A stretch of 64,000 bases of DNA from Alistipes sp. (GCA_017437045.1 JAFSBY010000034.1:46030-110029); one strand, 5' to 3'. Shown: positions 8,824 to 17,605, numbered from the stretch's first letter. The notes: generated by a model from the letters alone, not told the origin. Program-made: numbers and translations.

Positions 8824-9900
8824 ATGATGAAACAGATCTATCTTTTGCTCGCGCTGTTACCGATGGTAATGGGGGGCTGTACGACCCAAGAGGCTGCCCA
8901 AGAGGAGGTGCAGCGTGTGATCTATTTGATTGGCGACGGCATGGGCTTGGCCCAGGTCTCGATGTTGGAGATCGAGGGCGGATATGCCCCGACGGCCTTC
9001 GACCGAGCCGAGCGCGTGGCGCTCGTTACGACCCGATCGGCCAACAACCGTGTGACCGACTCGGCGGCTGCGGGTACGGCCCTGGCTACGGGTACGAAGG
9101 TCAATAATTCGGTCTTAGGTGTCACGCCCGACAGTGTGGAACTGACCTCGATGATGGAGCTGGCGCGCGACCGAGGCCGTGCGACGGGCTTGGTGGTGAC
9201 CTGCTACCTGCAACATGCCACACCGGCCGCTTTCTATGCCAATGTGCCCAATCGTGGCATGAATGAGCAGATCACCGAGCAACTTATGGCTTGCAATTTC
9301 GATGTGTTGATCGGCGGTGGCATGCGCTGGCTGGATTCGTTGCATTGCTGTCAGATGGTAGAACGGGGCTATCAGGTGGCCTACAATCTTGAGGAGGCGA
9401 TGCCGATCAACTCGACACCGTTGTTGGTGTTGCTGGCCGATAAACATCTGCCGCATGCTCCGGAGCGTGGCGATTATTTGCCGCAGGCGACACAGAAGGC
9501 GTTGGATTTGTTGGCTGCGAATCCGGAGGGTTTCTTGCTGATGGTCGAGGGGTCGCAAATTGATAGTGCCGGCCACGCTAAGGACGCTGCCTACCTGCTG
9601 GCTGAGATGCGCGATTTTGAGCGTACGGTGGCCATAGCGATGGATTTTGCCGACACACACCCGGGTACGTTGGTGGTCGTTACGGCCGATCATGAGACGG
9701 GTGGCCTCTCGATGCCGAGCGGTAAGAGTGATTTTACCCTTTCGGAGAGTGGCATCGACTACCGTTTCGGCACGGGTTCCCACTCGGCCATTCGTGTGCC
9801 GGCCTATTTCTATGGTGCCGGAGCCGATCGCTTCCCCGCTATGATGGACAACACGGAGTTGGCCAAGCGTTTGATGGAGGTGATGGGGCTACAGCAGTAG
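8824..9900 (+). CDS. Alkaline phosphatase, exported lipoprotein
   Basis: A 358-residue phosphomonoesterase of the PhoA/alkaline phosphatase superfamily. It has a lipoprotein signal ending VMGGC (Cys19), a metal-binding aspartate in LIGDGMG (Asp38), the nucleophile in TDSAAAGTA (Ser80), and zinc/magnesium ligands in GSQIDSAGHAKD and TADHETGG. Release of phosphate from organic phosphates at the cell surface or in the periplasm is the expected job. It is shorter than E. coli PhoA and lacks its large inserts. The second ATG (8827) is an equally possible start given the very close promoter. Confidence 0.93.
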   Translation: MMKQIYLLLALLPMVMGGCTTQEAAQEEVQRVIYLIGDGMGLAQVSMLEIEGGYAPTAFDRAERVALVTTRSANNRVTDSAAAGTALATGTKVNNSVLGVTPDSVELTSMMELARDRGRATGLVVTCYLQHATPAAFYANVPNRGMNEQITEQLMACNFDVLIGGGMRWLDSLHCCQMVERGYQVAYNLEEAMPINSTPLLVLLADKHLPHAPERGDYLPQATQKALDLLAANPEGFLLMVEGSQIDSAGHAKDAAYLLAEMRDFERTVAIAMDFADTHPGTLVVVTADHETGGLSMPSGKSDFTLSESGIDYRFGTGSHSAIRVPAYFYGAGADRFPAMMDNTELAKRLMEVMGLQQ

Positions 9901-9931
9901 GCTGAATCATCGCATAGAGTAATAGCAAAAA

Positions 9932-9966
9932 AATAACGGGCCGTTCGCGTTGAACAGCCCGTTATT
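9932..9966. terminator. Bidirectional terminator between converging genes
   Basis: AATAACGGGC and GCCCGTTATT form a perfect 10-bp stem between the alkaline phosphatase and rplI, with A- and T-rich flanks on both sides. Confidence 0.75.
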
Positions 9967-9986
9967 CTATATAAGGTGTTGTGTGA

Positions 9987-10433
9987 TTACTCCTCCGTAG
10001 CGGCAACTACCGAGAACTTGATCTCGGCCTTTACCTCGCGGTGCAGCTTCACCGTTGCGGTGTACTCACCTACGGTCTTCACAGCCTCTACAGCGATTGC
10101 CTTGCGGTCAACCGTGATACCCTTCTCGGCCAGAGCCTCAGCCAGGTCAGCAGCCGTGATCGTACCGAAGAGCTTACCCTCCTCGGCCTTAGCCGTCAGC
10201 GTGAGGGGCAGGTTCTGGATCGTCTCGGCGAGTGCCTGAGCGTCAGCCAGGATCTTGGCATCCTTGTGAGCGCGCTGCTTCAGGTTCTCGGCCAGGATCT
10301 TCTTTGCCGAAGCCGTAGCGGCCTTAGCGAAGCCCTGGGGAATGAGGTAGTTGTTAGCGTAGCCGGGCTTTACGTTCACGATGTCGTTTGCGTAACCCAG
10401 GTTCTCCATATCTTTGATCAGAATAACTTCCAT
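9987..10433 (-). CDS. rplI: 50S ribosomal protein L9
   Basis: A 148-residue large-subunit protein. The N-terminal domain MEVILIKDMENLG followed by PGYANNYLIPQGFA is the L9 signature; a long helix (about residues 42-75) links to the C-terminal rRNA-binding domain starting GKLFGTITAADLAEAL. It is the last gene of the rpsF-rpsR-rplI operon, 19 bp after rpsR. Confidence 0.97.
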   Translation of the reverse strand: MEVILIKDMENLGYANDIVNVKPGYANNYLIPQGFAKAATASAKKILAENLKQRAHKDAKILADAQALAETIQNLPLTLTAKAEEGKLFGTITAADLAEALAEKGITVDRKAIAVEAVKTVGEYTATVKLHREVKAEIKFSVVAATEE

Positions 10434-10452
10434 AGTGCTTCTCCTTCTTTAA

Positions 10453-10734
10453 TTATTTCATACAATCGGTTACGAAGGGCAGGATGGCGAGGTGGCGGGC
10501 ACGCTTCACGGCCTGGGCAACCTTCTTCTGATACTTCTGCGAAGTACCCGTCAGGCGGCGGGGCAGCAACTTACCCTGCTCGTTGAGGAACTTCTTGAGG
10601 AACTCACCGTCCTTATAATCTACGTACTTGATGCCGAGCTTCTTGAAGCGGCAGTACTTCTTCTTCTTAACGTCTACCGATACCGGGTTCAGGTAACGGA
10701 TCTCCGACTGAGCTGCGTTGTTCTCCTGTGCCAT
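10453..10734 (-). CDS. rpsR: 30S ribosomal protein S18
   Basis: A 93-residue small-subunit protein with the S18 core [15 protein letters not shown] and [20 protein letters not shown], followed by [11 protein letters not shown]. It pairs with S6 in the 30S platform, and its gene follows rpsF by 3 bp, indicating tight co-expression. Confidence 0.97.
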   Translation of the reverse strand: MAQENNAAQSEIRYLNPVSVDVKKKKYCRFKKLGIKYVDYKDGEFLKKFLNEQGKLLPRRLTGTSQKYQKKVAQAVKRARHLAILPFVTDCMK

Positions 10735-10737
10735 AGT

Positions 10738-11082
10738 TTACTCCTCCTGTTTGTTTGCAAGTTTAGCACGACGCTTCTCCGCATACTCTACGGCAAACTT
10801 GTCCTGCTTGAAAGTTAAGAAACGGATCACGCGCTCGTCGCGGCGATACTGGGTCTCCAGCGTGTTGATGATCGAGCCCTCACCGGTGAACTCAATCAGG
10901 AAATAGAAGCCGGTGGTCTTCTTCTGAATCGGATAAGCGAGCTTCTTCAGGCCCCAGTTCTCACGATTCACGATCTGACCGCCGTTCTCGGTGATCACAC
11001 CCTGGAATTTGTCAGCCACCTCCTGTACCTGAGCCTCAGACAGAACCGGCGTAACAATGAAAACGGTTTCGTAATTGTTCAT
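10738..11082 (-). CDS. rpsF: 30S ribosomal protein S6
   Basis: A 114-residue protein starting at [15 protein letters not shown], the usual S6 N-terminus; the sixteen upstream in-frame codons lie in the promoter and leader. [20 protein letters not shown] and the strand following match the S6 fold that binds S18. First gene of the operon. Confidence 0.97.
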   Translation of the reverse strand: MNNYETVFIVTPVLSEAQVQEVADKFQGVITENGGQIVNRENWGLKKLAYPIQKKTTGFYFLIEFTGEGSIINTLETQYRRDERVIRFLTFKQDKFAVEYAEKRRAKLANKQEE

Positions 11083-11107
11083 ACTGTGTTTGTTTATAAA
11101 AATTAGT

Positions 11108-11135
11108 TTTGTCCCAAAAGGGGACGGCAAATGTA
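11108..11135 (-). promoter_or_regulatory. rpsF promoter overlapping a candidate S6:S18-type leader motif
   Basis: On the minus strand TACATTTG (11128-11135) is an exact -7 box. Immediately downstream the sequence can fold as TTTG / CAAA closing a CCG bulge (11125-11127) and then a TCCC / GGGA stem. A CCG bulge beside a stem-loop is the known feature of leaders bound by the S6:S18 complex. Because the first arm overlaps the -7 box, it may not be transcribed from this promoter. Confidence 0.5.
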
Positions 11136-11200
11136 CGGATTAAATTTCAGAATTCAAAATTTCGAGCTCAAAATCAGCCGATAAAGTGCATTTTGAACCG

Positions 11201-11773
11201 CTACAACGCCTCGATGAGCGCCTTGATACGGGCGTTTACCTCCTCGATCGTCCCCTGGCCATCGACTTTGACATATTTGTTTTGTGCCTTGTAGTGCTCG
11301 CCCACGATCGCCGTCTGGGCCCAATAGACCTCTAAACGCTGGCGAATCACCTCCTCCGAACTGTCGTCGGCACGACCCGACTCCTTGCCGCGCAGCAGGA
11401 TGCGGCGGATCAACTCCTGCTCCTCGACCTTGATTTGGATCATGATATCGACCTGCAGACCATGCTCGGCCAAGATACGGTCGAAGGCCTCGGCCTGGTT
11501 GGTCGTGCGAGGGAAACCGTCGAAGATGCAACCGGCAGCCTCTTTGTGTGCTTGGATATACTCATCAATCATGTTGATCACCAGCTGATCGGGGGCCAAT
11601 TCTCCCCGCTCGATGCAGGCCTGCACGGCTTTGCCGAGTTCCGTGCCGCGACGAATGTGGTCGCGGATGACTTCGCCCGTCGAGACATGCTCGATGCCAA
11701 ACTGCTCCTTCAGCAGGGCGGCCTGTGTTCCTTTGCCGCAACCCGGAGCTCCGAATAAAACGATATTGATCAT
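11201..11773 (-). CDS. adk: Adenylate kinase
   Basis: Interconverts AMP and ATP with two ADP. The 190-residue protein begins MINIVLFGAPGCGKGT, with the P-loop at residues 8-15, followed by the NMP-binding segment HVSTGEVIRDHI, the CIFDGFPRT strand, and a short LID around RILLRGKESGRADDSSEEV, without the zinc-type long LID. I chose the ATG at 11773 because it starts directly on the core beta strand. It is divergent from thiL; a -7 box TACTTTTG lies at 11804-11811. Confidence 0.96.
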   Translation of the reverse strand: MINIVLFGAPGCGKGTQAALLKEQFGIEHVSTGEVIRDHIRRGTELGKAVQACIERGELAPDQLVINMIDEYIQAHKEAAGCIFDGFPRTTNQAEAFDRILAEHGLQVDIMIQIKVEEQELIRRILLRGKESGRADDSSEEVIRQRLEVYWAQTAIVGEHYKAQNKYVKVDGQGTIEEVNARIKALIEAL

Positions 11774-11803
11774 CCTAAAGGATTGTTTTACTGTTTTCGG
11801 CGG

Positions 11804-11811
11804 CAAAAGTA
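11804..11811 (-). promoter_or_regulatory. adk promoter -7 box
   Basis: TACTTTTG on the minus strand, about 30 bp upstream of the adk start. Confidence 0.6.
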
Positions 11812-11820
11812 CGCTATTTT

Positions 11821-11851
11821 TTTGAAGGGAGAAAAAGTTTTGTTAATTTTG
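11821..11851 (+). promoter_or_regulatory. thiL promoter
   Basis: TTTG at 11821-11824, a 19-bp spacer and TAATTTTG at 11844-11851 form a textbook Bacteroidetes promoter; the leader is only about 15 nt. Confidence 0.75.
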
Positions 11852-11871
11852 TAAAAATTTTTTGAAACTAT

Positions 11872-12906
11872 ATGAAGCAAAAGCGTACCGAAGTGGCCGA
11901 ATTGGGCCCGTTTGGACTGATAGATCGATTGACGAAGGGGTTTGAGACGCATCAGGAATCGACCTTGTGTGGTGTGGGCGATGATGCTGCCGTGATTGCC
12001 ACGACAGCCGATCAGGTGCAGTTGATCTCGACCGAGACCCTCTTCGAGGGGATCGATTTTGATTTGACCTACTTCCCGCTGAAACATCTGGGCTACAAAA
12101 TTGTCACCGTGGCCGTGAGTGATATCCTGGCCATGAATGGCCGCCCGCAGCAGATCACCGTCTCGCTGGGCCTCTCGTCGAAGATTCCGGTCGAGGCGTT
12201 GGATGACCTCTATGAGGGCATCCGTTTTGCCTGCAACGAGCAGCAGATTGATCTGGTGGGGGGCGATACGCGCGCCTCGATGACCGGCATGGTGATCTCG
12301 GTGACGGCCGTGGGTACGGCGCAGCGCGATGCGGTGAGCTACCGCTCGGGAGCCGGCATGCACGACCTGATCTGCCTGACGGGTAACCTGGGTGCTGCCT
12401 ATATGGGTCTGCAGCTGCTCGAGCGTGAAAAGCGAGTGCTGGAGGGTGTTACGAACCCCGAACCGCAGTTTAAGGGGTATGAATACCTGCTCGAGAAGTA
12501 TCTCAAGCCGCGTCCGCGTACCGATATTATCGAGGTGCTGGCCGAGGAGAAGATCAAGCCCACGGCCATGATCGACCTCTCGGACGGATTGTCGAGCGAT
12601 CTGATGCAGTTGTGTCGCAGCTCGAAGTGCGGAGCCCGCATCTACTTGGAGCGTATTCCGATTGCCCGTCAGACCAACCAGCTGGCCGATGAAATGCACC
12701 TGGATGCGGTGATGGCGGCCTTGAATGGCGGCGAGGATTATGAGTTGCTCTTCACCGTGCCGCTCTCGATGCAGGAGCAGGTGATGCGTCTGGGTGTGGT
12801 GGATGTAATTGGCCACATCACCGACGAGCAGGCCGGTTGTGCGCTGGTGACGCCCGATGGTGGTGCGATTCGCCTCAAGGCGCAGGGCTTCCCCGAATCG
12901 AAATAG
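11872..12906 (+). CDS. thiL: Thiamine-monophosphate kinase
   Basis: Phosphorylates thiamine monophosphate to the active cofactor thiamine diphosphate. The 344-residue protein has the ThiL landmarks GVGDDAAVI (metal and ATP binding), STETLFEGIDFDL, HLGYKIVTVAVSDILAMNG, DLVGGDTRAS, and a late IDLSDGLSSDL and LNGGEDYELLFTV. The gene leads a possible transcript with the MATE exporter, which starts 15 bp after its stop. Confidence 0.95.
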   Translation: MKQKRTEVAELGPFGLIDRLTKGFETHQESTLCGVGDDAAVIATTADQVQLISTETLFEGIDFDLTYFPLKHLGYKIVTVAVSDILAMNGRPQQITVSLGLSSKIPVEALDDLYEGIRFACNEQQIDLVGGDTRASMTGMVISVTAVGTAQRDAVSYRSGAGMHDLICLTGNLGAAYMGLQLLEREKRVLEGVTNPEPQFKGYEYLLEKYLKPRPRTDIIEVLAEEKIKPTAMIDLSDGLSSDLMQLCRSSKCGARIYLERIPIARQTNQLADEMHLDAVMAALNGGEDYELLFTVPLSMQEQVMRLGVVDVIGHITDEQAGCALVTPDGGAIRLKAQGFPESK

Positions 12907-12921
12907 TACCGCTCCGAATCT

Positions 12922-14268
12922 ATGACCCTATTTGCGAAATACAAAGAGCAATATCGAAAAAATCTGGCACTTTCGATCCCCGTCATCCTGACACAGGTGG
13001 GGCAGATGGTGACCCAGCTGGCCGATACGATGATGGTCGGGCAATATGGTGGCGAGGACTCGTTGCCCTTAGCGGCCGTATCGTTTGGCAGCTCGATGGC
13101 CTTCTTGATTCTGATCGGTTGTATCGGCGTGGCGTTGGGTTTGACGCCACTTGTCGGCGAGCGATTCGCACAGGGTAATAAGCAGGAATGCAAATCGTTA
13201 CTGCACAATGCGCTGATTTTCTATACGCTGCTGGGTCTGCTGGTCGGTGTGGCGCAATATGCAGCCTCTCCGTTGCTCTACTACCTGGGACAGCCGGTTG
13301 ATGTGGTGAATGGGGCGATTCCCTACTATCAGATGCTGGCCTACAGTGTCCCCTTCATGCTCTTCTTCTTTGGCTTCAAATCCTTCCTCGAAGGGGTGGG
13401 CAATACGAAGGTAGTGATGACCATTACGATCGTGACCAATGCGCTGAACGTGTGGTTTAACTACCTGCTGATCTATGGCCATTGGGGGCTGCCCGCGATG
13501 GGTGCCGAGGGTGCCGGTCTGGCAACAACCTTGTCGCGTGTAGCTTCGGCGGCGATGGTATTCGGCTACTTCTTGTGCAAGAAACAATATGCGGACTACC
13601 TCAAGGGCTTTACCCTGCGGGCACTGCGTCTGGATCGGGTGCGTCGTCTGCTGTCGATTGGTCTGCCGATTGCCGGACAGATGTTTTTGGAGTCCTCGGC
13701 CTTTGTCGGCACGGCGGTGATGATCGGCTGGTTGGGCGAAGTTTCGCTCAGTGCCAACCAAATTGCCATTACGTTGGGCAATTGTGCCTTCATGGTGATT
13801 CTCTCGATCGGCTCGGCCGCTACGATCCGCATTTCACACTGCTACGGCCAACGCAACAAGGAGGAGCTGCGCCTGGCAACCCATGCCACCTACCATCTGG
13901 TGTTAGCTTGGAGCCTCTTGGCCTCGCTGGTTTTTATCCTGCTGCGACATGATATTCCGCGCCTGTTTACCGACAACGAGGAGGTGATCGCCATCACGGC
14001 CGATCTGATGTTCTTCGTGGCCTTGTATCAGCTGTGGGATGGCATGCAGAATGTCTCGGTGGGCATTTTGCGCGGCCTGCAGGATGTGAAGATCATCATG
14101 CCGATCGCCTTTGTGGCCTATTGGCTGATCAACCTGCCGGCGGGCTATCTGCTGGGTATCCCGGGCGGCATGGGGGCTTCGGGCTTCTACCTCAGCTACT
14201 CGTTCGGACTTTCGGCGGCTGCCTTGCTGATGATGTGGCGCATTCGGCGCAAGATTCGTGCCTTATAA
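12922..14268 (+). CDS. MATE-family multidrug/sodium antiporter
   Basis: A 448-residue inner-membrane protein with about twelve hydrophobic segments and the MATE opening IPVILTQVGQMVTQLADTMMVG, as in NorM-like exporters. The duplicated half begins near LSIGLPIAGQMFLESS. It is likely to export cationic compounds using a sodium or proton gradient. No regulator is adjacent. It ends just before the ricT promoter. Confidence 0.92.
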   Translation: MTLFAKYKEQYRKNLALSIPVILTQVGQMVTQLADTMMVGQYGGEDSLPLAAVSFGSSMAFLILIGCIGVALGLTPLVGERFAQGNKQECKSLLHNALIFYTLLGLLVGVAQYAASPLLYYLGQPVDVVNGAIPYYQMLAYSVPFMLFFFGFKSFLEGVGNTKVVMTITIVTNALNVWFNYLLIYGHWGLPAMGAEGAGLATTLSRVASAAMVFGYFLCKKQYADYLKGFTLRALRLDRVRRLLSIGLPIAGQMFLESSAFVGTAVMIGWLGEVSLSANQIAITLGNCAFMVILSIGSAATIRISHCYGQRNKEELRLATHATYHLVLAWSLLASLVFILLRHDIPRLFTDNEEVIAITADLMFFVALYQLWDGMQNVSVGILRGLQDVKIIMPIAFVAYWLINLPAGYLLGIPGGMGASGFYLSYSFGLSAAALLMMWRIRRKIRAL

Positions 14269-14292
14269 AATGAATTTTTGAGGGTCGAATGG

Positions 14293-14322
14293 TTGATTTT
14301 TACCGCAATCTTCGTACCTTTG
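14293..14322 (+). promoter_or_regulatory. ricT promoter
   Basis: TTG at 14293-14295, 19-bp spacer, TACCTTTG at 14315-14322, then a leader of about 20 nt to the ATG at 14344. Confidence 0.7.
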
Positions 14323-14343
14323 AAGCCAAATATACCGACGATT

Positions 14344-15819
14344 ATGGAAATCGAACAAAAACAAGATATGGTCAAACGAGGCTGCTGCCATCCCCAGGTG
14401 GGGCGTGGTTGCTGTTTCGTGGAGACCGAAACCGGCATTGAAGCGACGGCTGCCGAGGGGTGTTTCAAGCTCCATGAGGCCGATTGGCTGGAGGCCTACC
14501 CCGATACCGAGCCGTGCGATATTTTCGAGGTGCGCTTCAAGAATACCCGCCGTGGCTTCTATCAGAATGTCAATAATCTGGAGCTCAAACGCGGCGATAT
14601 TGTCGCCGTGGAGGCTGCTCCGGGCCACGATATTGGCATCATCTCGCTCACGGGCGACATGGTGCGCAAGCAGATGCGCCGCACGGGTTTCAACCCCCAG
14701 AATGGCGAGTTCCGCAAGATCTACCGCAAGGCCAAACCGTACGATATCGAGCGTTGGCAGGAGGCAATTGCCTTGGAACACGAGACGATGATCGCCTCGC
14801 GCCAGATTGCCGCCGATATGGGGCTCAACATGAAGATTGGCGATGTGGAGTATCAGGGCGATAAGATCAAGGCCATCTTCTACTATATTGCCGACGAACG
14901 TGTCGATTTCCGTGAACTGATCAAGGTCTTTGCCGAGCGGTTCCACATCCGCATCGAGATGAAGCAGATCGGTGCCCGCCAAGAGGCCGGACGCATCGGT
15001 GGTCTGGGTGCTTGCGGCCGTGAGCTGTGCTGCGCCTCGTGGATGTCCACCTTCTCGAGCGTGACGACCGGTGCGGCGCGTGCGCAAGACCTCTCGCTCA
15101 ATCCCCAAAAGTTGGCCGGGCAGTGCTCGAAGCTCAAATGTTGCATGATGTATGAGTACGACGCCTATGCCGATGCCCGCAAGGATATTCCGCGTCTGCG
15201 TGAGCCGTTGCAGACCACCGAAGGGGAGTGGTTCTTGGTCAAGACCGATATTTTGGCCGGTCTGATGACCTTCTCGTCGAGCAAGGAGACGATGTCGAAC
15301 TTGCAAACCCTCTCGGTGGAGCGTGTCAAGGAGGTGCTGGCGATGAATCGTGCCGGCAAGCATCCCGAGACGCTGCTCGACGCCGACGATGTGCAGGAGC
15401 GCGTAGAGGAGCCGACCTATCGTGCGGAGGAGGATAGCATCACCCGTTTCGATAAGGCCAAGCGTCGCAAGCGCAAGAACAACCGCAATAAATCGAACAA
15501 AGCGGCCGATGCAGAGCCTAAAAACGAGCCCAAGAACGAGCCCAAGAACGAGTCTCAAGCCGCACCGAAGGCCGAGGTGAAGGCCGAGCCGAAATCGGAA
15601 CCGAAGGCGGCTGCCAAGACCGAACAAAAGTCCAAGCAGGGGCCCAAACCCAAGCAGGAGGCGGCCGCTAAAGCCGAGCCGCGTCCGCAGGGTGAGGCCG
15701 AAGCCGGAGGCGAGGCAGGTCAGGCCAACCAACCGCGTCAGCGAAACTTCCACCGAGGTCATCGTCACCACCGCCGTCCGAACAACAACGGTGGCGGAGG
15801 AGGCCCGAAAACCGAATAA
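14344..15819 (+). CDS. ricT: PSP1-domain protein, RicT (YaaT)-like
   Basis: A 491-residue cytoplasmic protein. The PSP1 domain spans roughly residues 60-290 and contains the cysteine-rich motifs GRELCCASW and CSKLKCCMM that ligate the Fe-S cluster of Bacillus RicT; a further GCC-x6-CC cluster sits at the N-terminus. The C-terminal ~110 residues are a Lys/Glu/Pro/Ala-rich low-complexity tail with a KNEP repeat and a basic His/Arg end, unlike the compact Bacillus protein and suggestive of nucleic-acid binding. I started at 14344, after a clear promoter. In Bacteroidales this gene normally precedes gldH, as here. Its exact role in this phylum is not established. Confidence 0.88.
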   Translation: MEIEQKQDMVKRGCCHPQVGRGCCFVETETGIEATAAEGCFKLHEADWLEAYPDTEPCDIFEVRFKNTRRGFYQNVNNLELKRGDIVAVEAAPGHDIGIISLTGDMVRKQMRRTGFNPQNGEFRKIYRKAKPYDIERWQEAIALEHETMIASRQIAADMGLNMKIGDVEYQGDKIKAIFYYIADERVDFRELIKVFAERFHIRIEMKQIGARQEAGRIGGLGACGRELCCASWMSTFSSVTTGAARAQDLSLNPQKLAGQCSKLKCCMMYEYDAYADARKDIPRLREPLQTTEGEWFLVKTDILAGLMTFSSSKETMSNLQTLSVERVKEVLAMNRAGKHPETLLDADDVQERVEEPTYRAEEDSITRFDKAKRRKRKNNRNKSNKAADAEPKNEPKNEPKNESQAAPKAEVKAEPKSEPKAAAKTEQKSKQGPKPKQEAAAKAEPRPQGEAEAGGEAGQANQPRQRNFHRGHRHHRRPNNNGGGGGPKTE

Positions 15820-15828
15820 GGGGCGATT

Positions 15829-16260
15829 ATGTGTCGTGCATGGAGCTGCTTGCTGGGCCTCGTGTGTGGTGCACTGGTCGGGTGTGTGACGCCCGATCGG
15901 GCCGTTGTGACCGATGTCGAGGTCGATGGTTGGGCGTGTGGAGCCTCGCTCTGCTACGCCAACGACGACGAGCAGTCGTTGCGCACGATGACCCTCTTTG
16001 TGCGGGTCGATGACCGTTTCTTGGAGGATACCCTCACCGTGCGGATCGAAACCCGTACCCCCGACTCGTTGCGCACCACCGAGTGGCATCGCATGCGCTT
16101 TCAGGGAGAGCCTGCGCCTGCGTCGTTGCATCGCGTGATCCGCGTACCTTACCGCCGCTCGGTGCGTTTCGCCGCGCGGGGCAACTACCATTTCCGCATC
16201 ACCCCGACTCGCACCGTGGCAGGTATTGAGGCGGTCGGTCTGCAAATCTCAAACGAATAA
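15829..16260 (+). CDS. gldH: GldH-like gliding motility lipoprotein
   Basis: A 143-residue lipoprotein: signal MCRAWSCLLGLVCGALVGC with the acylated Cys at residue 19. The remainder is a beta-rich domain (TLFVRVDDRFLEDTLTVRIE) ending in GIEAVGLQI, which resembles the GIE-VGI end of GldH proteins. Family assignment leans on that ending, the length and its position 9 bp after ricT. GldH is found in many non-gliding Bacteroidales, so motility should not be inferred. Confidence 0.7.
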   Translation: MCRAWSCLLGLVCGALVGCVTPDRAVVTDVEVDGWACGASLCYANDDEQSLRTMTLFVRVDDRFLEDTLTVRIETRTPDSLRTTEWHRMRFQGEPAPASLHRVIRVPYRRSVRFAARGNYHFRITPTRTVAGIEAVGLQISNE

Positions 16261-16273
16261 CATTCACAACCTG

Positions 16274-17032
16274 ATGGGAAAAGATAAACTGCGTAAATTT
16301 CGTGAAAACGAGACCTTCGCCTGCTTCGTGCAGCCGGAGTTTGATTCGGTTTTCGGGGTCGATCATCCGCTCAAAGGGCATTGGCGGAGCGACTTTTTTC
16401 ACAACGACCATCCGATCGTCCTCGAATTAGGCTGCGGCAAAGGCGAATATACGGTTGCCCTGGCCGAGCGTGATCCGTCGCGCAACTACATCGGTATCGA
16501 CATCAAAGGGGCACGCATGTGGCGGGGTGCCAAGACGGCCACCGAGCGAGGCATGGCCAACGTAGGTTTCTTGCGCACCCGCATCGAATTTATCAACGCC
16601 CTCTTTGCCGAAGGCGAGGTCGATGAGATTTGGATCACCTTCCCCGATCCGCAACTCAAGACCAATCGGGCCAAGAAACGCCTCACCTCGCCCCTCTTTT
16701 TGGCGCGTTACGCCCAATTGCTCCACCCCGAGGGGCGTATCAATCTCAAGACCGACTCCAAGCACCTCTACGCCTATACCTCGGCCGTAGCAGCGCATTA
16801 TGCCCTGCCTGTGGAGGTTGCCAATGAGGATATTTACGGCACCGGCTTTGCCGACGAGACCCTCTCCGTCAAGACCGCCTACGAGTCCCGATTCTTGGAG
16901 ATGGGGCTCCCCATCACCTATCTGCGTTTCGGGTTAGCCGGTCGCACCGAGTTCCCCTGGTTTGATTGGGAGGGGGATGAAATTGCTCGTTCGGAGAAGG
17001 ATAATGAGGAGAATCGCGAACGCGCCTTTTAA
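16274..17032 (+). CDS. trmB: tRNA (guanine-N7-)-methyltransferase
   Basis: Methylates G46 of tRNA using S-adenosylmethionine. The 252-residue protein starts at MGKDKLRKF; the longer frame overlaps gldH. The SAM-binding motif LELGCGKGEYT, the acidic strand YIGIDIKGARMWRGA, the catalytic ITFPDPQLKTNRAKKRL (typical TrmB FPDPWPK-like motif) and late tRNA-contacting segments are all visible. The final TAA at 17030-17032 is overlapped by the first arm of the palindromic array. Confidence 0.94.
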   Translation: MGKDKLRKFRENETFACFVQPEFDSVFGVDHPLKGHWRSDFFHNDHPIVLELGCGKGEYTVALAERDPSRNYIGIDIKGARMWRGAKTATERGMANVGFLRTRIEFINALFAEGEVDEIWITFPDPQLKTNRAKKRLTSPLFLARYAQLLHPEGRINLKTDSKHLYAYTSAVAAHYALPVEVANEDIYGTGFADETLSVKTAYESRFLEMGLPITYLRFGLAGRTEFPWFDWEGDEIARSEKDNEENRERAF

Positions 17033-17570
17033 TTTTTGATTTTATAGGGCAGATTTTGCACCTTCTTGTTCGGCATGAATGGGATGTACGCCAAGTACAC
17101 CCCATCCATGCCGATCTACGTTCGGCACAAAATCTGCGCCTCTAAAATCAAAAATTGCGCGCGGGTGGGGAGGGCATATTTTGTCCTCCTTGCTGGGCGC
17201 TGCGTGGGCTATACGCCAAGTACACCCCATCCATGCCGATCTACGTTCGGCACAAAATCTGCGCCTCTAAAATCAAAAACTGCTCGCGGGTGGGGAGGGT
17301 ATATTTTGTCCTCCTTGCCGGGTGCCGCGTGGGCGATACGCCAAGTACACCCCATCCATGCCGATCTACGTTCGGCACAAAATCTGCGCCTCTAAAATCA
17401 AAAATTGCTCGCGGTGGGGAGGGCATATTGTGTCCTTCCTTGCTTGCCCCGAATGGGAAATACGTTTTGTATGTCCCATCCGGGGCAACCTTCGTTCATG
17501 CCAAAATCTGCACCTCTAAAATCAAAAATTGGTCGTGGTGGGGAGGGCATATTTTGTCCTCCTTTGATAA
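17031..17570. repeat. Tandem nested-palindrome array, 4 units of about 125 bp
   Basis: Unit marks (the TACG of the core) recur at 17087, 17212, 17337 and 17461. Unit 1 is a long imperfect palindrome: arm AATTTTTGATTTTA (17031-17044) pairs with TAAAATCAAAAATT (17143-17156), a second arm AGATTTTG pairs with CAAAATCT, and in the middle a core hairpin GGGATGTAC / GTACACCCC. Units 2-4 repeat the right half joined by GC-rich linkers containing GGGGAGGGC. The fourth unit has a different core (GGGAAATAC / GTATGTCCC). The apparent reading frames inside it are artefacts of the repeat. Confidence 0.9.
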
Positions 17571-17576
17571 ACGCAG

Positions 17577-17605
17577 AACCGGCTGACCTTTGGGGTCAGC
17601 CGGTT
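17577..17605. terminator. Strong hairpin terminator
   Basis: A perfect 12-bp stem AACCGGCTGACC / GGTCAGCCGGTT around a short loop, followed on the + strand by a T-rich tract. It lies between the array and the converging beta-helix lipoprotein gene. Confidence 0.75.

Noticed and set aside
17031-17570. A CRISPR array
   Set aside because: The period is about 125 bp, the units are nearly identical along their whole length, there are no unique spacers and no cas gene is in the window.
17066-17586. Several overlapping reading frames rich in Y-x-K-Y-T-P-S-M and similar repeats
   Set aside because: They run through the palindromic array, exist in several frames and both strands, and simply reflect the 125-bp period.
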